60,177 nt of DNA, from positions 984 through 61,160 of the forward strand of contig NZ_VFSV01000019.1 in NCBI RefSeq assembly GCF_007004065.1, given 5' to 3'. Numbering within the stretch: the first letter of the stretch is position 1; every line of letters starts with the position of its first letter. The notes below the pieces were generated by a model that saw only the letters and a program-made list of their open reading frames with translations, made no database searches and had not been told where the DNA came from. Source of the DNA: Palleronia caenipelagi (GTDB lineage: Bacteria > Pseudomonadota > Alphaproteobacteria > Rhodobacterales > Rhodobacteraceae). Positions 27,057-36,153 of the stretch are shown one piece after another. The position numbers were made by a program, and so were the translations under genes.

Positions 27057-27828
27057 CGCGGCGCTTAATCTCGATGGGGGCGAAGGTCTCTCCCTGACGG
27101 ATCAGGATCTTGCCCGCCTTTACCAGCTCCAGCGAGGCGGCGAAATGGCTGGCTGTGGCAGATCTCCGACGCGCCGGGTCGCTGTCCCACCCTTCGGGCA
27201 TATAGCTTGCCAGATCAGTCCAGCTCCCGGCAAAGCCGATGAGGCCTCGCATGCGCTCCAGCGCTTCCTCCATGGTCATGACCCGGTCGCGGTCCATGAC
27301 AAAGGGACGAAATTCATCGCGGGTGCGGATCCGCGCATAGGCCTGCATCAGATCCATCAGGCTGGCCGTATAGGTCACCTTGCGAACCCGTTCGAGCCGC
27401 TCCGGAACGCCCCGAACAAAGAAATCGCGACCTTTCTGGTCCCGCGCCATGAGCCGCGCGGCCACGTCGCGCATGGCTTCGAGCCGTTCCAGCTGAAACG
27501 CCAGTTGTGCGGCGAGTTCCTCGCCTGAGGGGCCATCTTCGGTGGGATCAGGTGGCAGCAGGAGACGGGATTTCAGGTAGGCCAGCCAAGCCGCCATCAC
27601 GAGATAATCCGCCGCGAGCTCGATCCGAAACGCCCGCGCCTTTTCAACAAATTCCAGATATTGCCGCGCCAGCGCGAGGATCGAGATGTGCCGCAGGTCC
27701 ACCTTCTGGCTTCGCGCGAGCGTCAGGAGCAGGTCGAGCGGACCTTCGAATCCCTCCACATCCACGATCAGGGTCTCTGCGGCGATGCGCTGCGCCACCT
27801 CCGCCGAGACAGTTGGCCCCTCAGCCAT
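27049..27828 (-). CDS. scpA: Segregation and condensation protein A
   Basis: A 259-residue ScpA kleisin: the N-terminal FEGPLDLLLTLARSQKVDL that binds the SMC neck and the C-terminal winged helix (ATASHFAASLELVKAGKILI) are present. I chose the ATG at 27828 (MAEGPTVS), overlapping the nagZ stop by 8 bp; upstream in-frame ATGs (27843, 27891) would extend further into nagZ. Confidence 0.93.
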   Translation of the reverse strand: MAEGPTVSAEVAQRIAAETLIVDVEGFEGPLDLLLTLARSQKVDLRHISILALARQYLEFVEKARAFRIELAADYLVMAAWLAYLKSRLLLPPDPTEDGPSGEELAAQLAFQLERLEAMRDVAARLMARDQKGRDFFVRGVPERLERVRKVTYTASLMDLMQAYARIRTRDEFRPFVMDRDRVMTMEEALERMRGLIGFAGSWTDLASYMPEGWDSDPARRRSATASHFAASLELVKAGKILIRQGETFAPIEIKRRDD

Positions 27829-28804
27829 AGCGCGCGAGCTCATCCTCAAGCGCTCCGATCTCGACGGGTTCAACCCGATCGCGCAGCGCAAGAGCGGCCT
27901 CGGCGCGCTCTACTACTTCCGTCGGCAGAGGCGTTATCTCGCACATTGTCGCCTCCATTTCACGCATATCTCCGTGGCAATGCAGAACGAGATCGCATCC
28001 GGCAGAGAGGGCCACACGCGACCGCTCGGGCACAGTACCGCCCAACGCTTCCATGAAAATGTCATCGGTCATCAACAGGCCCTTGAAACCGATCTCTTCG
28101 CGGATCAACCGGATCATGGTCGGGTCCACCGTCGCCGGCGCATCACTCAGCGCATGATATGCGACATGGGCTGTCATCGCCATGGGAAGATCGGCCAACG
28201 CCCGGAAGGGTTCAAAATCATCCGTCAGCTCGACCCGGCTTGCGGCGACATGAGGGAGATTCTTGTGGCTGTCCGCACGCGCACGTCCATGGCCGGGAAT
28301 GTGTTTGAGCACGGGCAGAACACCCCCCGCCAATAGCCCGTCCGCAGTCGCGCGCGCACCCATGATGACAGTCTCGACGGTCTCGCCCAGACAGCGGTTG
28401 CGCAAAAACGGATGCGTCTCGGGCCGGGCCAGATCGGCCGTTGGCGCGCAGTTCACGTCGATACCCACCGACCGCAACTCCTCAGCCTGGAGCCGCGCCC
28501 TAAGCCACATGACCCTTTCGGCATCGGCACCGGCAGCGCGCATGTGGTCCAGGGGCGGCAGCCACTCCCGCCAATGGGGAGCGGTCAGCCGTTGAACACG
28601 TCCGCCTTCCTGATCGACGAGAACCGGAGCATTCCGCCCCACGGCCGCCCGCAGCTCGGATGTGAGGGCGCGCAGTTGATCCGGTGTCTCAACATTGCGC
28701 GCGAAGACAATGAAACCAAACGGATTTGCGTTGGCAAAGAATGCGGCCTCATCCGCGCTGAGCCGGGGTCCGGCGCAGCCAAAGATGATGGCCGCAGGGC
28801 TCAC
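27821..28804 (-). CDS. nagZ: Beta-N-acetylhexosaminidase NagZ
   Basis: A 327-residue glycoside hydrolase family 3 enzyme of the short, single-domain cytoplasmic type, removing GlcNAc from anhydromuropeptides during peptidoglycan recycling. The His-containing loop KHIPGHGRARADSH is at 167-180 and the nucleophile Asp in LLMTDDIFM (247-248). Overlaps the SPOR gene by 4 bp and scpA by 8 bp. Confidence 0.94.
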   Translation of the reverse strand: MSPAAIIFGCAGPRLSADEAAFFANANPFGFIVFARNVETPDQLRALTSELRAAVGRNAPVLVDQEGGRVQRLTAPHWREWLPPLDHMRAAGADAERVMWLRARLQAEELRSVGIDVNCAPTADLARPETHPFLRNRCLGETVETVIMGARATADGLLAGGVLPVLKHIPGHGRARADSHKNLPHVAASRVELTDDFEPFRALADLPMAMTAHVAYHALSDAPATVDPTMIRLIREEIGFKGLLMTDDIFMEALGGTVPERSRVALSAGCDLVLHCHGDMREMEATMCEITPLPTEVVERAEAALALRDRVEPVEIGALEDELARYG

Positions 28805-29778
28805 TGCACCGCCACCGGAATGCAGTCATTGCCCTTCGAGGTCAAAGCCGAACAAAAGCGTCGGGAATCCGCCAGATCGTCAAACCCCGCGACGCGCAGG
28901 CGGTAATAGGTCTTTCCGCCCGACGTCGTGCGCTGCATGGCAAGCTGCTTGCCCGCGAAGAAATCCGGGTATTTCGACGAAATCCGCTGCCACTCGCTGC
29001 GGACAATCTCGGGGCTGGCATAGGCACCTAGCTGAACAAGTCGGGTGCCGGAGGAGAGGCTGGCAATGTCCACCTCACCGGAAGTCGCAGCAGCAACCGG
29101 TTCAGGGGTTGCGACGGCCACCGCCGCAGCTGGCGCTGATGCCGTCTGACGCAGTCGCGCTGGGCGCGGCGAAGGTCGCTGAACAGAGCCGGTGACAGCG
29201 CCCGTTTCTTCCGCAGGTGCGTCGTCGATGAACGTGAGGTCGGATGACAGGGCCTCAGCGACGGCCCGGTCAGTGGCGAGCGCATCCTCGGGAATATCTT
29301 CGACAATCTCGCTGAACAGAGTCGTGCCCTGCCCGGCCTCGGGAGCCTCTTCGGCCAGCGCGGGATCGTCGACTGACATGCTGGCGTTTTCGCCTGCCTT
29401 TTGCGCTTGCTCGACCACCTCGCCCCATGGCGCGTCCTCAGGGTCCAGAATGCCGTCCTCGGGGGCCAGACGAACCTCATTCGCAGCCTCGCTCGCAGAG
29501 CCAACCGCGGCAATCTCATTGACCTGCAAGCCCTGATGGGGCGCGGTCATCCCGCCCGGATCCTCTGGCGCGTTGCGGAACTGGCCGTCCAGCGCTTCGA
29601 TCACCGGAATGCCGGTGACGTCTCGGACCAGCAATTTGTAGCCCCATATCCCCATACCAGCGATGAGCGCCATGGACATGGCAGCACCGGCGAGGTTCAC
29701 CAGCTTCCGCGTGTGGCCATCTTCTCCGTCGGAAAAGGGCGCCTCGGGGCCGAAATCGTCATATGTGTAATTCGCCAT
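28801..29778 (-). CDS. SPOR-domain membrane protein
   Basis: A 325-residue bitopic protein: cytoplasmic N-terminus (MANYTYDDFGPEAPF), one helix (AGAAMSMALIAGMGIWGY, about residues 30-48), a long Glu/Ala/Pro-rich periplasmic linker, and a C-terminal SPOR domain of about 75 residues (RLVQLGAYASPEIVRSEW ... YYRLRVAGFDDLADSRRFC). SPOR domains bind denuded glycan strands at the septum, so a division or wall role is likely. The adjacent nagZ is also a peptidoglycan gene. Start set at 29778; an ATG two codons earlier is possible. Confidence 0.9.
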   Translation of the reverse strand: MANYTYDDFGPEAPFSDGEDGHTRKLVNLAGAAMSMALIAGMGIWGYKLLVRDVTGIPVIEALDGQFRNAPEDPGGMTAPHQGLQVNEIAAVGSASEAANEVRLAPEDGILDPEDAPWGEVVEQAQKAGENASMSVDDPALAEEAPEAGQGTTLFSEIVEDIPEDALATDRAVAEALSSDLTFIDDAPAEETGAVTGSVQRPSPRPARLRQTASAPAAAVAVATPEPVAAATSGEVDIASLSSGTRLVQLGAYASPEIVRSEWQRISSKYPDFFAGKQLAMQRTTSGGKTYYRLRVAGFDDLADSRRFCSALTSKGNDCIPVAVQ

Positions 29779-29859
29779 AACCACCTCGAAAGACGCCGTT
29801 TTACCGCCGCCTTTCGCCTCTGCTCTGCCTCAACACCGCCCAGGTCCGACGCTGTTGGG

Positions 29860-31578
29860 TCAGCGCATCTCTTCGACCGGGGTTACGCCAAGAATACCAA
29901 GACCTGCAGAAATCACAACGGAAACCGCTTGCGGCAAGAGGATCTTCGCCGCCGTCGACCCAGCATCGCCCTCCTGCCAGAATCTCAGCTCGGGCCGATC
30001 GTTGCCCCGGTTCCACAAGGCGTGGAAGCTCTGGGCCAGGTCGTAGAGGTAAAACGCGATCCGGTGCGGCTCATGGGTTCGGGCGGCGATCTCCACGACG
30101 CGCGGCCATTCGGCGAGCGCGCGGACAACGTCGATCTCGGCCGCGTCGGTCAGCACGGGAGAGGCGGCGGTGATACCCGCAGCCTCCGCCTTGCGCAGCA
30201 CCGAGCGGCACCGGGCATGGGCGTACTGGACATAATAGACCGGATTGTCCTTCGACTGCTCGATCGCCTTGGCGAAGTCGAAATCCAGCGGCGCATCGTT
30301 CTTCCGCGTCAGCATGACAAAGCGGGTCACGTCTGCGCCCACTTCCTCGACCACGTCACGCAGGGTGACGAAGGTGCCCGCCCGCTTCGACATCTTGAAG
30401 GGCTCGCCGTTCTTGTAGAGCTTCACCAGTTGGCAGAGTTTCACATCCAGCGGCACACGTTCATCCGACAGCGCGGCTACGGCGGCCTTCATCCGCTTGA
30501 CGTAGCCCCCATGGTCGGCCCCGAGCACGTCGATGAGCTGGTCATACCCCCGCTCAATCTTGTCCCAGTGATACGCGATGTCGGGCGCGAAATACGTCCA
30601 GGCGCCATCCGATTTCTGCACGGGCCGGTCCACGTCATCGCCATAGGCGGTGGAGCGGAACAAGGTCTGCTCACGCGGCTCCCAGTCCTCTGGCAGCTTC
30701 CCCTTGGGCGGTTCCAGCGTGCCGCGATAGATCAGGTCCTTACCGTCCAGCTCGGCCAAAGCCCCCTCGATCCGCCCGGTCCCGTAGAGCGATTTTTCGG
30801 AGAAAAACCGGTCCATGGTCACACCAAGCGCGGCCAGATCGCCGCGGATCATCTCCATCATGGCCTCGGTCGCGAATTCCCGCACATCGGCGAGCCAAAA
30901 CTGCTCGCCCTTGTCGAGATAGGTATCGCCAACCTTTTCCTTCAGGGCTTCGCCGACGCCGATCAGGTAGTCGCCCGGATAGGTCCCCTCGGGAAACTCG
31001 ACCTCCTGCCCATGGGCTTGAAGATACCGCAGATAAACGGAGCGCGCGAGCACATCGACCTGCGCGCCCCCATCGTTGATGTAGTATTCCCGCGTCACCT
31101 CATATCCGGCATAGGACAAGAGGCTTGCCAGCGCGTCACCAAACACGGCGCCCCGCGTATGACCCACATGCATGGGTCCGGTGGGGTTGGCGGAGACAAA
31201 CTCAACGTTCACCTTTCCGCCCTGCCCCATGTCGGAGCGCCCATATTCGGGTGTCGTTACAATGGTCTGGACGAGGTCTGCCCAGATCGACGGGTCCAGT
31301 CGCAGGTTCAGAAAGCCGGGCCCGGCGACGGTGGCGCTCTCGACCTCAGCCAGCAAGCCGAGCCGCTCAGCGAGCGCCTCGGCGATGTCACGCGGTTTCA
31401 TCTTTGCCGGTTTGGCCAGCACCATGGCCGCGTTGGTTGCCATATCTCCGTGGGCCGCGTCGCGGGGGGGCTCGACCGCCACATTGGCAAAGTCGAGCCC
31501 GTCCGGCAGTACGCCATCGGAGATCATCTGGGACAGGGCGTCGAGCACCCGGGACCGCATCTGGGCAAAGAGGTTCAT
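29860..31578 (-). CDS. argS: Arginyl-tRNA synthetase
   Basis: A 572-residue class I synthetase. The HIGH-type motif is MHVGHTRGA in [18 protein letters not shown]; the KMSKR motif is complete ([15 protein letters not shown]), which many ArgRS lack. The N-terminal additional domain and the C-terminal anticodon domain (ending [14 protein letters not shown]) are present. First gene of the argS-SPOR-nagZ-scpA-scpB run, with 81 bp before the SPOR gene. Confidence 0.97.
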   Translation of the reverse strand: MNLFAQMRSRVLDALSQMISDGVLPDGLDFANVAVEPPRDAAHGDMATNAAMVLAKPAKMKPRDIAEALAERLGLLAEVESATVAGPGFLNLRLDPSIWADLVQTIVTTPEYGRSDMGQGGKVNVEFVSANPTGPMHVGHTRGAVFGDALASLLSYAGYEVTREYYINDGGAQVDVLARSVYLRYLQAHGQEVEFPEGTYPGDYLIGVGEALKEKVGDTYLDKGEQFWLADVREFATEAMMEMIRGDLAALGVTMDRFFSEKSLYGTGRIEGALAELDGKDLIYRGTLEPPKGKLPEDWEPREQTLFRSTAYGDDVDRPVQKSDGAWTYFAPDIAYHWDKIERGYDQLIDVLGADHGGYVKRMKAAVAALSDERVPLDVKLCQLVKLYKNGEPFKMSKRAGTFVTLRDVVEEVGADVTRFVMLTRKNDAPLDFDFAKAIEQSKDNPVYYVQYAHARCRSVLRKAEAAGITAASPVLTDAAEIDVVRALAEWPRVVEIAARTHEPHRIAFYLYDLAQSFHALWNRGNDRPELRFWQEGDAGSTAAKILLPQAVSVVISAGLGILGVTPVEEMR

Positions 31579-31625
31579 ATCAGGGCCTGAATTCGTGGAA
31601 CCCGCCCCTCCTAGCCCTCGCGGTC

Positions 31626-33482
31626 CTAGGCGTCAACGTTGCCCGGCTGGCCTCCGTTTTTTGCGCCGTTCCGGCCACCCTGACCTTCGGGCACCATGGC
31701 CAGCACCCGCGTGCCTTTGCCGCTGGGAACGCCGTCGTCATCCTCGACCGGGTGGATCTCTCCATCCTCATCGAGATAGCCCATCAGCACCGCATCAGGA
31801 CGATCCTGGCGCCAGGCTTCCATGGTGTATTCCTCGCCAATATTGGTGATGCGGAAGGTCCAGCCCTTCCAGATCAGCTTGTTCAGCTTGGAATAGGTGG
31901 CATCCGGCATAACCTCCTGACCGCCGATGGTCGGAGGCAGGTTCTTGCGGCGCGTGTCGCTGACGTCGCGCGCCACCTGGAACACGTGCTCCCGACCGAA
32001 TTCCGGCGCCATCTCACCCGCCACAAGCGTGTTGTAGGCATCGTTATCGGTCGCGGCGACCACGATTTTATAGGCATTCATGTCAAGGGTCAGCTCGGCT
32101 TCTTCCGACAGAATATCGCCATAGAAGGTCTCGATCCCCGCATCCCGCGCCTTGCGCAGGTGCGCGCGGTTGTCGTCGGCGATAAGCACCGGGATTTCCG
32201 CCTTCTTCAGCGTCTCGGCCAGGGACGTGGTCCAGTCGGAGCCGCCCACGAGGATAACACCGGGGCGCCGCGCAGCGGTCACGCCGAGATACCTGGCGAC
32301 AGGTGCGAGGGTGAAGCCATGGATCACAACCGTCGCCGCCACGAGCACGAAGGCCAGCGGGTTCAGCAGGTTGCCATCCTCGACCCCTGCGTCCATCAGC
32401 GCCGAAGCAAAAAGTCCCGCGACCGATATCAGCACCACCCCACGAGGGCCGGTGGTGGCCACGAGGATCTTCTCGTTCTTCGGAATGTCCGTGCCCATCA
32501 GCGACAGAAGCACCGTCAGCGGACGCACCAGCAGGACCACGACAATAATAAAGAACGCCGCGCGCCAGCTCAGGTTGCCCAACGCAGAGACATCGAGACC
32601 GGCGGCCAGCAGAATGAACACGCCCGAAACGAGGAGAAGTGTCGCGTGCTCCTTGAACCGGCGCAGCTCGGCGAAGGACGGGAGGTCTGCATTGGCGATC
32701 ACCATGCCCATGACGGTCACGGCCAGCAGGCCCGATTCGTGCAGGATCTTGTTGGAGATGGCAAAGCAGCCCAGCACCAGGACGAACAGCACCGGCACCT
32801 TCATGTATTCCGGCACCTTGCCGCGGCTGAACGCCCACGCGACCAGCGCCCCCGCCGCGATGCCGAGGACCAGCGCCGCGATAATACCGATCACCAGATG
32901 TGTCGCCGCCGCAGCCACGCCCTCAGACGTGTGGACGACGTACACGACCTGCATGGCCAGAACCGCCGCCAGCGCACCGAACGGGTCGTTCACGATCGCT
33001 TCCCATTGCAGCAAGGCAGATGGACGCTTCGACAGGCGGGCGGTGCGCAGAAGCGGCGCGATGACGGTGGGGCCGGTGACAATCATGAGACCGCCGAACA
33101 CGGCCGAGGTTTCCCAGCTCAGGCCCGCCGCGTAATGGAGCGCGAGAGTTGACAGAAGCCAGCCCAACGGCGCGCCGACATAGACCAGCCGCTTGACTCC
33201 GGTCGCCGCATCCCGCAGCGAGTGGAAGTTCAGCGTCAGCCCGCCCTCGAACAGAATGATCGCCACCGCGATGGAGATCATCGGCTTGTAGAACGGTCCG
33301 ATATCGCGTGCCGGGTCGAAGATCCCCAAAACGGGGCCAACGATCACGCCGGCGACGAGCATCAAAACGATGGCAGGCATCCTGAGCCGCCAAGCCAACC
33401 ATTGCGCACCGACGCCGAGTACACCCACCAGCGCCACGGCAGAGATCGGGTCGAGGCCGCCCGATACAGATTCTGTCGCCAT
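31626..33482 (-). CDS. Cation:proton antiporter with C-terminal RCK/TrkA-N domain
   Basis: A 618-residue inner-membrane protein of the CPA superfamily. About 12 helices fill residues 10-400; FEGGLTLNF and [14 protein letters not shown] with the conserved ND (transport site of NhaP-like antiporters) are visible. Residues about 410-520 form a Rossmann-like regulatory domain ([18 protein letters not shown]). It probably exchanges Na+ or K+ for H+ and is gated by a nucleotide or thiol ligand; the ion is not determinable. Divergent from the M48 peptidase gene. Confidence 0.88.
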   Translation of the reverse strand: MATESVSGGLDPISAVALVGVLGVGAQWLAWRLRMPAIVLMLVAGVIVGPVLGIFDPARDIGPFYKPMISIAVAIILFEGGLTLNFHSLRDAATGVKRLVYVGAPLGWLLSTLALHYAAGLSWETSAVFGGLMIVTGPTVIAPLLRTARLSKRPSALLQWEAIVNDPFGALAAVLAMQVVYVVHTSEGVAAAATHLVIGIIAALVLGIAAGALVAWAFSRGKVPEYMKVPVLFVLVLGCFAISNKILHESGLLAVTVMGMVIANADLPSFAELRRFKEHATLLLVSGVFILLAAGLDVSALGNLSWRAAFFIIVVVLLVRPLTVLLSLMGTDIPKNEKILVATTGPRGVVLISVAGLFASALMDAGVEDGNLLNPLAFVLVAATVVIHGFTLAPVARYLGVTAARRPGVILVGGSDWTTSLAETLKKAEIPVLIADDNRAHLRKARDAGIETFYGDILSEEAELTLDMNAYKIVVAATDNDAYNTLVAGEMAPEFGREHVFQVARDVSDTRRKNLPPTIGGQEVMPDATYSKLNKLIWKGWTFRITNIGEEYTMEAWRQDRPDAVLMGYLDEDGEIHPVEDDDGVPSGKGTRVLAMVPEGQGGRNGAKNGGQPGNVDA

Positions 33483-33634
33483 AAATATCTGTCCCCTATG
33501 TTACGTTGACCGGCACGACTCTCGCCCCCGCCAATGGGAGAAACATCCCCCGCGTCAAAAGTTCCCCTTTTTTGGAGACAAAAGAGCTCATTATAGCGCT
33601 TGCGCACAAATGCAGCACACCCCATTTCTCACAT

Positions 33635-34318
33635 ATGCTGAAGTTCTCGCCGATCCTCCTCGCCATCCTCTACGCGCTGGTGATGTATGTCTTTTCCAGT
33701 TGGCGGACGATCCGTGAACTGGACGCCCGCTCGGCAGAACTGGCCGATGCGGGGCTCAAGGAGATGACAGATCGCATGGCGGCCGCTCTCGATTTGCCGA
33801 GGGTCAAGGTCCATCTCTATGACATCCCGCAGGTCAATGGCCTCGCGGCACCGGACGGTCGGATCTTTATCACCCGGGGGTTTTACGAGCGCTACCGCAG
33901 CGGCGAGGTCAGTGCCGAAGAGATGGCCTCGGTCATCGCCCATGAGTTGGGCCATGTGGCGCTGGGACATTCGCGGCGGCGGATGATCGACTTTTCCGGC
34001 CAGAATGCCCTGCGTACGGCCATGGCGATGGTGCTCGGACGGTTTCTGCCGGGCGTGGGCGTGCTGATCGCCAACAGTCTGGCGGCCCTGCTGGCCGCGC
34101 GTCTGTCGCGGGGGGATGAATATGAGGCCGATGCTTATGCCTCGGCCCTGCTGATCAAATCCGGGATCGGCACGGCGGCGCAAAAGTCCTTGTTTCACAA
34201 ACTGGAGCATCTGACCGGGGGTCCGGGCGGCACGCCGGCATGGCTTCTGTCGCACCCTAAAACCGCCGAGCGGATCGCCGCCATCGAGGCCAATGAGCGA
34301 AAATGGCTTCAGTCCTGA
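33635..34318 (+). CDS. M48-family membrane-anchored metallopeptidase
   Basis: A 227-residue peptidase with one N-terminal helix (ILLAILYALVMYVFSSW) and a zinc site HELGH at 103-107, third ligand probably Glu162 in RGDEYEADAYA. It is related to HtpX and Oma1-type proteins, likely acting in envelope quality control with the catalytic domain beyond the anchor. I chose the ATG at 33635 (MLKFSPIL); longer in-frame starts from 33506 would add a non-family leader. Converges with the PIN gene, overlapping by 10 bp. Confidence 0.87.
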   Translation: MLKFSPILLAILYALVMYVFSSWRTIRELDARSAELADAGLKEMTDRMAAALDLPRVKVHLYDIPQVNGLAAPDGRIFITRGFYERYRSGEVSAEEMASVIAHELGHVALGHSRRRMIDFSGQNALRTAMAMVLGRFLPGVGVLIANSLAALLAARLSRGDEYEADAYASALLIKSGIGTAAQKSLFHKLEHLTGGPGGTPAWLLSHPKTAERIAAIEANERKWLQS

Positions 34319-34857
34319 GGCCTAAGCGACTTTCCCAGTTTCGGCAGCCGCGCGCGTTTGAGCAGGCCGCGCAGCGGGATTTCTTCGCCTGACAGTCGCT
34401 CCGCGGTGGCATGGACCCGGGCTACGACCTCCGCAATCGCGGGCCGATGCCCCGGCATCAGCCGTCCCAAAAGCTGATCGGGGTCGAGCCGCTCGATCCC
34501 TTCCTCAGTGAGTGTGCGGCGGGGAAAGTCCTTTGCATTGAAGGTGCAAAGTACGTCGGCGCCCCCGACAATTGCCCCGGCCAGAACATGCACGTCGTTA
34601 GCGTCTGGCAACCAGAGCCGCGCCAGATCCCGCTCGCGCGGCTGCACTTCGGCACCGGGCCACTGGCTGCGCAGCAAAGCGATCTCGCCCCGCGCCACCG
34701 CCTCGCCTTCAGGTCCCAACCGGGCCGCTGCCCCGGCCCATTCTTCCAGCACGCGGGGGCTGAATTGCGGCTGAAACGCCCCTGCCCCGGCCACACCCAT
34801 CAGGATTTCGCGCAGGACCGTCGGGTAAAGCACGCAGGCGTCGAGAAAGACCTTCAC
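34309..34857 (-). CDS. PIN-domain protein (RSP_2648-like)
   Basis: A 182-residue PIN-fold protein: MKVFLDACVLYP with the first acidic residue (D6), then LPDANDVHVLAGAI and ADVLCTFNAKDFP carrying further acidic positions, as in VapC-like Mg2+ nucleases. No antitoxin gene precedes it; instead it overlaps the stop of an rRNA-methyltransferase gene (ATGA). This pair matches a family seen in Rhodobacter (the RSP_2648/RSP_2647 neighbours), so a housekeeping RNA role is more likely than a toxin-antitoxin system. Confidence 0.8.
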   Translation of the reverse strand: MKVFLDACVLYPTVLREILMGVAGAGAFQPQFSPRVLEEWAGAAARLGPEGEAVARGEIALLRSQWPGAEVQPRERDLARLWLPDANDVHVLAGAIVGGADVLCTFNAKDFPRRTLTEEGIERLDPDQLLGRLMPGHRPAIAEVVARVHATAERLSGEEIPLRGLLKRARLPKLGKSLRPQD

Positions 34858-36047
34858 AGGCGGAACACGACCATCTTCAGATAGCCGGTCTCGGCGAGTT
34901 GCGGCAACACCGGATGGTCGGGTCCGGCCGCGCCGGTATGCACGATCGGTCCACGACGGCCGGCCCTGCCAATCCCGCGCGCGGATGCGTTGCGAAAGGC
35001 GGTCAGGTCGGCCGCATGGGAGCAGGAGCAGAGCGCCAGATAGCCGCCGGGCGCGACCAGCGGCGCCGAGAGCCGCGCGATCCGCTCATAGGCGCGCAGC
35101 CCCGCGTCCCGCGCATTTTTCGACGGGGCAAAGGCGGGCGGATCGCAGATCACCACGTCGAACTGCGCGCCCTCGGATCCCAACGCTTCCAGCGTCGCAA
35201 AAGCGTCGCCCTGCCGTGTTGTGAACCGGTCGCCAAAGCCGCTCGCCTCCGCGCCCGCCTGCGCCAGATCGAGCGCCGCGCGAGAGCCATCCACGCCCAT
35301 CGCCTCCGCCGCACCCCCCGCCAGAGCCGCGAGGGCAAAACCGCCCACATGGGAGAACACGTCGAGCACGCGGGATCCCGGCGCAAGCCGCGCCATCCAG
35401 CCATGATTTTCCCGTTGATCGAAATAGAGCCCGGTTTTCTGCCCACCGGTCAGATCCGCCATGTAGGTCGCGCCGTTCATCTGAACCGGCACCGGACCCT
35501 CAACCCCGCCCCGCAGAACGGCATCCGCGTCGTCAAGCCCTTCGAGCCCGCGCGCCCGCCCGCTGGCATTCTTTACCACCGTCTGAACCCCGGTCTCCGC
35601 GACCAGCGCCTCGACCAGCGGCTCCAGCAGAAGGTCAGCCCAGGCAGCGTTGGGCTGGATCACGGCAGCCTCGCCAAAGCGGTCGATCACCACCCCCGGC
35701 AAACCATCCGCCTCCGCATGAACCAGCCGGTAGAAGGGCTGATCGTAGAGCCGCTCCCTGTGCGCCAGCGCCGCACCGATCCGCGCCCGAAACCAGTCCA
35801 CACCGATCTCCGCCTCAGCGTTCCGATCCAGCATCCGGGCGATAATCTTCGACTCCGGGTTCACGGCGACGAGCCCCATGGGCCGCCGCTCTGCGTCCTC
35901 GAGCACCGCCAGGCTGCCCGGCGCGAGAGCCCGGGTGCGGCGGTCGGTCACGACTTCGTTGGCGTAAACCCAGGGGAAGCCGTGGCGGATCGCCTGCGGT
36001 TTCGCTTTGGGCATCAGACGAATGGTGGGGCGCTGAGTCTCGGTCAT
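34854..36047 (-). CDS. Class I SAM-dependent rRNA methyltransferase, RlmI-like
   Basis: A 397-residue protein with an N-terminal PUA domain (IRHGFPWVYANEVV...), a middle EEHEA-type region (YRLVHAEADGLPGVVIDRFG) and a C-terminal SAM domain: FDQRENHGWMA, VLDVFSHVGGFALAALAGGA (motif I) and ICDPPAFAPSKN (motif IV). This is the COG1092/RlmI architecture, methylating C5 of cytosine in 23S rRNA in E. coli. The site here is not known. I chose the ATG at 36047 (MTETQRPT); longer in-frame starts would run across the edd promoter. Coupled to the PIN gene. Confidence 0.87.
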   Translation of the reverse strand: MTETQRPTIRLMPKAKPQAIRHGFPWVYANEVVTDRRTRALAPGSLAVLEDAERRPMGLVAVNPESKIIARMLDRNAEAEIGVDWFRARIGAALAHRERLYDQPFYRLVHAEADGLPGVVIDRFGEAAVIQPNAAWADLLLEPLVEALVAETGVQTVVKNASGRARGLEGLDDADAVLRGGVEGPVPVQMNGATYMADLTGGQKTGLYFDQRENHGWMARLAPGSRVLDVFSHVGGFALAALAGGAAEAMGVDGSRAALDLAQAGAEASGFGDRFTTRQGDAFATLEALGSEGAQFDVVICDPPAFAPSKNARDAGLRAYERIARLSAPLVAPGGYLALCSCSHAADLTAFRNASARGIGRAGRRGPIVHTGAAGPDHPVLPQLAETGYLKMVVFRL

Positions 36048-36095
36048 GGACCGCCGATAGGCCGAAACCGCGCCTGAGAAAAGCGAAACCCCCTC

Positions 36096-36109
36096 TGGTA
36101 TCGCTAACA
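36096..36109 (+). promoter_or_regulatory. Candidate LacI-family operator upstream of edd
   Basis: TGGTATCGCTAACA is an imperfect palindrome (TGKTAKCGMTAMCA) with the central CG of LacI-family operators, 45 bp before the edd ATG. It shares the half-site CGCTAACA and the spacing of TG and CA with the candidate upstream of zwf (17993-18006). Common repression of both Entner-Doudoroff units is the simplest reading. Confidence 0.5.
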
Positions 36110-36153
36110 GTAACATGCTAGGTGGCCCGCGAACGAAGTTAACGAGAGTCGTC

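Noticed and set aside
29401-31590. 729-codon open frame antisense to argS
   Set aside because: Shadow of argS; no recognisable motifs, and the minus strand carries HVGH and KMSKR.
31125-33152. 675-codon open frame antisense to argS and the antiporter gene
   Set aside because: Crosses two real genes and has shadow-type composition (Arg/Gln/His-rich).
34309-34857. VapBC-type toxin-antitoxin system
   Set aside because: The PIN gene has no small antitoxin gene next to it; it is coupled to an rRNA methyltransferase in a conserved housekeeping pair.
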